NCBI GenBank assembly: GCA_002841315.1
Contig: PHEW01000001.1
Coordinates: 310,001 to 374,000, forward strand
Source of the DNA: Actinobacteria bacterium HGW-Actinobacteria-4
GTDB lineage: Bacteria; Actinomycetota; Actinomycetes; Actinomycetales; Demequinaceae
Reading direction: 5' to 3'
Length of the DNA: 64,000 nucleotides
Shown here: one piece after another, positions 60,061 through 64,000 of the stretch
Numbering within the stretch: the stretch's first letter is position 1
How the letters are laid out: each line of letters opens with the position of its first letter
Made by a program: the position numbers and the translations under genes
The notes under the pieces: generated by a model
Told to the model about the DNA's origin: nothing
What the model saw: only the letters and a program-made list of their open reading frames with translations
Databases searched by the model: none

Positions 60061-60330
60061 ATGGAATGGCTGTGGCTCGTATCCGTGGGTGCCTTCACCG
60101 GGATCTGCGCAAGCCGGACCCACCCCAGCGTTAACCCAGGCGTACTGCTGAGTCTGGCGGCGGGAGCCTTGGGCGGGTTGCTACTTGCCCCACTGCTGGG
60201 CACCACCTTCGCTGGTCTCCTCTACGGTGCCACGCTCGCTGGTGCGACTGCTGGGGCGGCGATCGGCGGAATCGTGGCGGTAGTCGCCGCTGGAGTAGCG
60301 CGGCGTCGACTGCGCCGCCGCGTCGCCTAG
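60061..60330 (+). CDS. Small glycine-zipper membrane protein
   Basis: An 89-residue protein with about three short helices, the last two full of Gly/Ala (GALGGLLLAPLLGTTFAGLLYGATLAGATAGAAIGG), ending in an Arg-rich tail. ATG 60061 has GGGGG six bases upstream; GTG 60043 is an alternative that adds six residues. Function unknown. Confidence 0.55.
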   Translation: MEWLWLVSVGAFTGICASRTHPSVNPGVLLSLAAGALGGLLLAPLLGTTFAGLLYGATLAGATAGAAIGGIVAVVAAGVARRRLRRRVA

Positions 60331-60381
60331 GCCGCAGGGCCTCGACAGCGGCGGCCTCATCGACAGGGATATCCTGTGCGA

Positions 60382-61338
60382 GTGAAACTCGTGATTCAGG
60401 TGCCGTGCCTCAACGAGGAGCAAACGCTCCCGCTCGTGTTGGAAAGCATGCCCACCAGCATCTCGGGAATAGACACCATCGACATCGTGGTCATTGACGA
60501 TGGCTCCACCGACCGCACTGTCGAGGTAGCGCGCGCGCACGGCGTCACTCACATCGTGCGGCACACCGGCACCATGGGCCTCGCACGTTCGTTCCGCGAT
60601 GGCATCGAGTACGCGCTCAGTCTGGGTGCCGACATCGTGGTCAACACCGATGGCGACAACCAGTATCCCCAAGCTCGCATCGGTGACCTTGTCACACCGA
60701 TCGTCGAGGGCAGGGCGGACATCGTGATCGGCGATCGCCAAACCCACACCATCGCGCACTTTTCGCCGTTCAAGAAGGTCATGCAACGGTTTGGCTCCTG
60801 GGTGGTGAACCGGGCCGCGGGGACTGCGCTTCCCGATGCCGCTTCCGGGTTCCGGGCGTACTCGCGCGCAGCGCTCTACCGCCTCAACATCGTCACACAG
60901 TTCAGCTACTGCATGGAAACCATCATTCAGGCGGGCAACAAGCGAATCGCGATCACGTCGGTACCGATCGAGACCAACCCCAAGACTCGCGAGTCCCGGC
61001 TCTTCAAGAACGAGTTCGAGCACATGACCAAGTCAGCGCAGGCAATCCTGCGCTCCTACATCATGTTCCGTCCATGGACGCTCTTCGCGACCCTCGCCGC
61101 TGTCTTTGGCATCCTTGGCATCATTCCCTTTGTGCGCTTCCTTGTACTCCAGATACTCGGCACAGCGGGCAACCACCTGCAGTCACTGATCCTCGGTAGC
61201 GCGCTGATCGTCGCAGCACTACTCTCGCTCGCGCTCGGCGTCTTATCCGATCTCCTGAAGACCAATCGAATACTCCAGGAGGACGCGCTCGAACGGCTCA
61301 AGGAACAACGTCACGGCCCGTTGCCTCCACACCGCTAG
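60382..61338 (+). CDS. Family 2 glycosyltransferase, polyprenyl-phosphate type
   Basis: A 318-residue GT-A enzyme with two C-terminal transmembrane helices. VIQVPCLNEEQTLPLVLESMP and IVVIDDGSTDRTVEVARAHG are the nucleotide-binding strands, VNTDGDNQYPQARI carries the catalytic DxD (TDGDNQ) and FSYCMETIIQAGNKRIAITSVPIETN is the acceptor-side motif. It resembles dolichyl/polyprenyl-phosphate mannosyl- or glucosyltransferases, which charge a lipid with a sugar at the inner membrane face. TATCCT (60370-60375) lies six bases before GTG 60382, so this start is preferred over GTG 60376. Confidence 0.88.
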   Translation: MKLVIQVPCLNEEQTLPLVLESMPTSISGIDTIDIVVIDDGSTDRTVEVARAHGVTHIVRHTGTMGLARSFRDGIEYALSLGADIVVNTDGDNQYPQARIGDLVTPIVEGRADIVIGDRQTHTIAHFSPFKKVMQRFGSWVVNRAAGTALPDAASGFRAYSRAALYRLNIVTQFSYCMETIIQAGNKRIAITSVPIETNPKTRESRLFKNEFEHMTKSAQAILRSYIMFRPWTLFATLAAVFGILGIIPFVRFLVLQILGTAGNHLQSLILGSALIVAALLSLALGVLSDLLKTNRILQEDALERLKEQRHGPLPPHR

Positions 61339-61488
61339 CCACCTGTCCGTCAGGCCATCGTTCGTGTCCGATATTTCGCTTTTATGTGGAATCTTTGTTT
61401 CGTGCTGTTCGTTCCCTTGTTGAAGGGCTGGGTGATCCCTGCCCGGATGGAGGCCGCCACCCGCGCGGCCCTATGAGGGAGTACGAAC

Positions 61489-62049
61489 ATGTCATACCAA
61501 GACAACACTGCCAACCAGCCTGAGCCAACGCCCGCCACTGGACCGTCAGAAGCGGCGCCGGTGGTCAATGTCCACGGCGGCCCGGCACCAACCCAGAACC
61601 CCGCGCCACCCGTACCGCCCCGTGCCACGGTGGCGCCGGGCCCGTCAGCCAACCGCATCGTCGCGGGAGCCTTCGGTATCGCGTTTCTCCTTCTTGGTGC
61701 CCTGAGCTTCACCGCGCTCAGCGACCCTCAGTTCATCGGCGACAACGGACAGTTGCTCTTTGGTGCGTTCCAAGTCAACGGGCTGCTCATCATCGCGCGC
61801 ATTGTGCTGGGCCTCGTGCTGCTGCTCGCCACACGCGACACCATCCTTGGCTCCGCTCGCACGAACATCGGCGCTGGCGTGGTTGTGCTGCTGATCGCCG
61901 TGGCCGCGCCGTTCATTGACAACGCAGCCACGAGTGGCGTGTTTGCTCTCGCGACCGCGGACTACGTGCTCTTTGCCGTTGGGGCCGTGGTGCTCATCGC
62001 CGCTGGGGTTTTCTTTGACCGCAGCCGCAACACCGACATCGCGCCCTAG
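61489..62049 (+). CDS. Membrane protein with Pro-rich N-terminus, four helices (DUF4383-like)
   Basis: A 186-residue protein. Residues 1-55 are disordered and Pro/Ala-rich. Four helices follow (about 60-80, 95-113, 121-140, 152-172). FGAFQVNGLLIIARIVLGLVLLLA resembles the LFxVNxLHNxVHLLxG core of DUF4383, weakly. GGGAG lies nine bases before the ATG. A strong terminator follows the gene. Function unknown. Confidence 0.55.
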   Translation: MSYQDNTANQPEPTPATGPSEAAPVVNVHGGPAPTQNPAPPVPPRATVAPGPSANRIVAGAFGIAFLLLGALSFTALSDPQFIGDNGQLLFGAFQVNGLLIIARIVLGLVLLLATRDTILGSARTNIGAGVVVLLIAVAAPFIDNAATSGVFALATADYVLFAVGAVVLIAAGVFFDRSRNTDIAP

Positions 62050-62066
62050 CCAGCGGAGACGCCACC

Positions 62067-62096
62067 CCCAGGCGCGCCGGTTTCCGCGCGCCTGGG
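62067..62096 (+). terminator. Perfect 11-bp hairpin between two membrane-protein genes
   Basis: CCCAGGCGCGC pairs with GCGCGCCTGGG across an 8-base loop, 17 bases after the previous stop. No T-tract, but the stem is very stable. Confidence 0.7.
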
Positions 62097-62111
62097 CATA
62101 GTCTCGTAGGC

Positions 62112-62702
62112 ATGTACATCAACACCACCCCCGTGCAGGTGGTGAGAGCCGTTGCCACGTGGGTGCTGGGGGCTGGCATCGCCATGTTTCCCCTCGTGGC
62201 GAGATCACTCCTTGCCGGCCGCCCCACCGGTGCCGCTTGGGCGTGCCTCACGATTATTTCCCTGGGAGCTGGCGCCATAGTCGGCGCGCGCTGGCGACTC
62301 GCGCAGATCGACCACCTCAACCGGGCCTACCTGATGGGTCCCATGGGCTACAGCATCATGCCGGGCCGGGTGACCTTCCTTGACCGCGTGAACCTGATCA
62401 AGCGATTGTGCTTGGCGGCCTTCATGGTGGTCGGAATCGTGTTCATCGTGCTGGTGAGCGCCGTCAACTGCACCGAGGGCCAACCTGGCTTCTGCGGCTG
62501 GGCACCCACGCCGGGCGACGCCCTGCTCACATTCATCCAGGTGACCGGCATCGGACTCGGCTTGTTATACATCGCGCTCACCGTGTTGACCCGCGCTCAC
62601 GACCAAGAGACTGACCGGCTCGACAAGATCATTGCGCACGGCCAGCACGAGCGAAAGCATGGCGGGCCGCTCGCCGGCTCCTCCGGTCGTGGGTGGGAGT
62701 AG
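62112..62702 (+). CDS. Membrane protein of unknown function
   Basis: A 196-residue protein with four predicted helices (about 10-30, 36-57, 98-118, 138-158) and a charged C-terminal tail (AHDQETDRLDKIIAHGQHER). Two Cys occur in a loop (VNCTEGQPGFCGW), possibly a disulfide outside the cell. TAGTCT ends seven bases before the ATG. No family recognised. Confidence 0.55.
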   Translation: MYINTTPVQVVRAVATWVLGAGIAMFPLVARSLLAGRPTGAAWACLTIISLGAGAIVGARWRLAQIDHLNRAYLMGPMGYSIMPGRVTFLDRVNLIKRLCLAAFMVVGIVFIVLVSAVNCTEGQPGFCGWAPTPGDALLTFIQVTGIGLGLLYIALTVLTRAHDQETDRLDKIIAHGQHERKHGGPLAGSSGRGWE

Positions 62703-62718
62703 ACCTGGCAGGAAGCGG

Positions 62719-62747
62719 AAAACCCCCGGGGTATCCGGGGGCTTTCC
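62719..62747 (-). terminator. Terminator after tRNA-Leu, usable in both directions
   Basis: On the minus strand CCCCCGG-N5-CCGGGGG is followed by TTTT, a classic intrinsic terminator seven bases beyond the tRNA 3' end. On the plus strand it follows the stop of the 62.1-kb gene by 17 bases. Confidence 0.85.
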
Positions 62748-62753
62748 GTTCGG

Positions 62754-62837
62754 TGCGCGAGGGGGGAGTTGAACCCCCACACCCTTTCGAGTACACGGAC
62801 CTGAACCGTGCGCGTCTGCCAATTCCGCCACTCGCGC
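62754..62837 (-). tRNA. tRNA-Leu (CAG anticodon)
   Basis: An 84-nucleotide class II tRNA with a long variable arm. The acceptor stem GCGCGAG/CTCGCGC is perfect with discriminator A. The anticodon loop reads GTTCAGGT, giving CAG (Leu, CUG codons). The T arm is GGGGGTTCAACTCCCCC. CCA is not encoded. A terminator lies directly downstream. Confidence 0.96.
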
Positions 62838-62872
62838 TTGCGGCCAAACTCTACCACTCGCGGCATCCCCTA

Positions 62873-62878
62873 TACGAT
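62873..62878 (+). promoter_or_regulatory. Leaderless -10 box of fhaA
   Basis: TACGAT ends exactly six bases before the fhaA ATG at 62885, predicting a transcript starting at the A of the start codon. No ribosome site is present. Confidence 0.65.
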
Positions 62879-62884
62879 TTGAGC

Positions 62885-63601
62885 ATGGGAGTCCTAGATC
62901 GCTTTGAGAAGGGCGTCGAGAACGCCGTCCACACGGCGTTCGCGAAGACGTTCAAGTCAGGAGTCAAACCGGTCGAGTTGGCGAGCGCGCTCAAGAAGGA
63001 ATGCGACGCCCGAGCGGCCGTTGTTGATCGTCACCGGACTGTCGCTCCCAACGAGTATTCCGTGGCTCTCAGCGACGCTGATCACGCGTCTGTGGTCGAG
63101 TGGGGAGACGAGGCCCTGGCCAAAGAGCTCGAAGACGCGCTTCACGATCACGCACGCCGGCAGCACTACAGCCTCGTAGGCGCGCTCTCCGTGACCTTCA
63201 TCCAGGACGAGACCCTTCCCACCGGCCGGTACGCCGTGACGTCCCGATCCACACGCGGCCCGGCCGCGCCCGCCACCACCGACCACCCAGACTCGCGCTA
63301 TCCCTTGATTGACGTCGATGGCCAGCGCTACCACCTCACCGGGCAGTTCACGATCGTGGGTCGTGGCACAGAAGCCGACGTTGTGGTGGACGACACGGGG
63401 ATATCGCGCAAGCACGTCCAGTTCGAGGTCACCGACTTCGGCACCATCCTGACGGACTTGGGCTCAACCAATGGCACCTTCGTGGAAGACCAGCGCGTCA
63501 AAGAGGTCACTCTGGTTGACGGCAACGCGATCACCATTGGCCGGACCACCATGATGTACTGGGATGCCATGGACGTAGACGGAGATGACTCGAGCGCATG
63601 A
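62885..63601 (+). CDS. fhaA: FhaA-like DUF3662-FHA protein
   Basis: A 238-residue cytoplasmic protein. The N-terminal DUF3662 domain (about 1-115; MGVLDRFEKGVENAVHTAFAKTFKSGVKPVELASALKKECD) is followed by a variable linker and a C-terminal FHA domain (about 150-225) with VGRGTEAD, GISRKHVQFEV and LGSTNGTFV, whose Arg, Ser and Asn bind phosphothreonine. FhaA of mycobacteria is phosphorylated by PknB and binds MviN/MurJ to control peptidoglycan synthesis. The central linker is short compared with the mycobacterial protein. Its stop overlaps the next start (ATGA). Confidence 0.92.
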   Translation: MGVLDRFEKGVENAVHTAFAKTFKSGVKPVELASALKKECDARAAVVDRHRTVAPNEYSVALSDADHASVVEWGDEALAKELEDALHDHARRQHYSLVGALSVTFIQDETLPTGRYAVTSRSTRGPAAPATTDHPDSRYPLIDVDGQRYHLTGQFTIVGRGTEADVVVDDTGISRKHVQFEVTDFGTILTDLGSTNGTFVEDQRVKEVTLVDGNAITIGRTTMMYWDAMDVDGDDSSA

Positions 63602-64000
63602 GCCAGATTTCGATCACGCTGCTGAGGCTGGGCTTTCTTGTCCTGCTCTGGGCGCTCGTGCTGGCCGCCATTGGAGTGCTCCGCTCTGATCTCTATGGCA
63701 CGCGAGTGATCACCCGGGGCAGGGGTCGGAACGCGCGCAAACCTCCCGGCACCCGAGCGGAGAAGGTCGCGGCACCATCTCGCTCAGCTACCGGCGTCCG
63801 CACCGGCGCGATCTCCACCCTCGAACCCACCGCCGCGCACCTCGCCGTCACGGCCGGCCCGCTCAAAGGGACAACAATTCCCCTGGGGAGCGCGCCCGTC
63901 CTCGTGGGTAGGGCACCCACCTGTACGCTCGTCATCGAGGACGACTACTGCTCGTCACGTCACTGTCGCATCTATCTTGACGGCGATCGGTGGCTGGTCG
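63598..64000 (+). CDS. fhaB: FhaB-like FHA-domain protein, N-terminal part, cut by window edge
   Basis: The 134 visible residues start MSQISITLLRLGFLVLLWAL with a transmembrane helix (about 5-28), then a basic linker, then the beginning of an FHA domain (GPLKGTTIPLGSAPVLVGRAPTCTLVIEDDYCSSRHCRI). The frame runs off the right edge. FhaB of mycobacteria is a membrane-linked phosphothreonine reader acting in cell division. In relatives a phosphatase, FtsW/RodA, a penicillin-binding protein and PknA/PknB follow. Start by the ATGA overlap with fhaA. Confidence 0.9.
   Translation, partial: MSQISITLLRLGFLVLLWALVLAAIGVLRSDLYGTRVITRGRGRNARKPPGTRAEKVAAPSRSATGVRTGAISTLEPTAAHLAVTAGPLKGTTIPLGSAPVLVGRAPTCTLVIEDDYCSSRHCRIYLDGDRWLV

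Overview
The window looks like a piece of a high-GC actinobacterial chromosome, most likely order Micrococcales (a Demequina- or Cellulomonas-like organism; the genus is a guess). Supporting signs are the serS/lipid kinase/pheA neighbourhood, LppM-type lipoproteins, a DUF3662-FHA (FhaA) and FhaB pair of the kind that opens the pknB locus, a LAxTG surface-anchor motif, and many genes with a TANNNT box exactly six bases before the start codon (leaderless mRNAs). No phage, insertion sequence, CRISPR array or rRNA was seen. One tRNA gene, tRNA-Leu(CAG), is present.

Layout. 1-13.2 kb: truncated membrane sensor gene, quinone oxidoreductase, AGE-type sugar isomerase, HAD phosphatase, seryl-tRNA synthetase, lipid kinase, prephenate dehydratase coupled to a glycosyltransferase-like protein that lacks its DxD motif, phosphoglucomutase, two tandem LppM-like lipoproteins and an MFS exporter. 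13.2-22.5 kb: ManD-like enolase-superfamily enzyme, two related single-pass membrane proteins (about 14.5-16.2 and 19.5-20.6 kb) flanking an orphan DUF6390 + cNMP-binding pair and an APH/ATP-grasp pair, then a tight three-gene operon of unknown function (methyltransferase-like, membrane protein, CxxC protein). 22.5-26.7 kb: an Fe3+-type ABC importer whose promoter carries an IdeR/DtxR-like box and a second, unexplained palindrome. 26.7-34.3 kb: PatB/MalY-type lyase, redoxin-TetR operon with a clear operator, HAD phosphatase and ABC-F gene divergently transcribed, DUF6226-like protein, and a hipBA module with two matching operators. 34.3-47.3 kb: a glycoside hydrolase, an APH-like pseudokinase, a 2,777-residue DUF11-repeat surface protein and an aldo/keto reductase; the hydrolase and the reductase share a LacI-type operator. 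47.4-64 kb: second MFS paralogue, small enzymes, metE, OsmC, metF, 3-methyladenine glycosylase, the gcvP-gcvT-gcvH-nudix operon, small membrane proteins, a polyprenyl-type glycosyltransferase, tRNA-Leu, fhaA and the start of fhaB.

Themes. One-carbon and methionine metabolism is concentrated at 50-59 kb (metE, metF, gcvPTH). Carbohydrate turnover is spread across the window (AGE isomerase, phosphoglucomutase, ManD, glycoside hydrolase, AKR) and appears partly co-regulated by a LacI-family protein encoded elsewhere. The most novel material is the unknown operon at 20.7-22.5 kb, the orphan DUF6390/cNMP pair, the two degenerate enzymes, the giant surface protein and the dual-control iron promoter. 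All functional calls are from reading the sequence; no database search was run.
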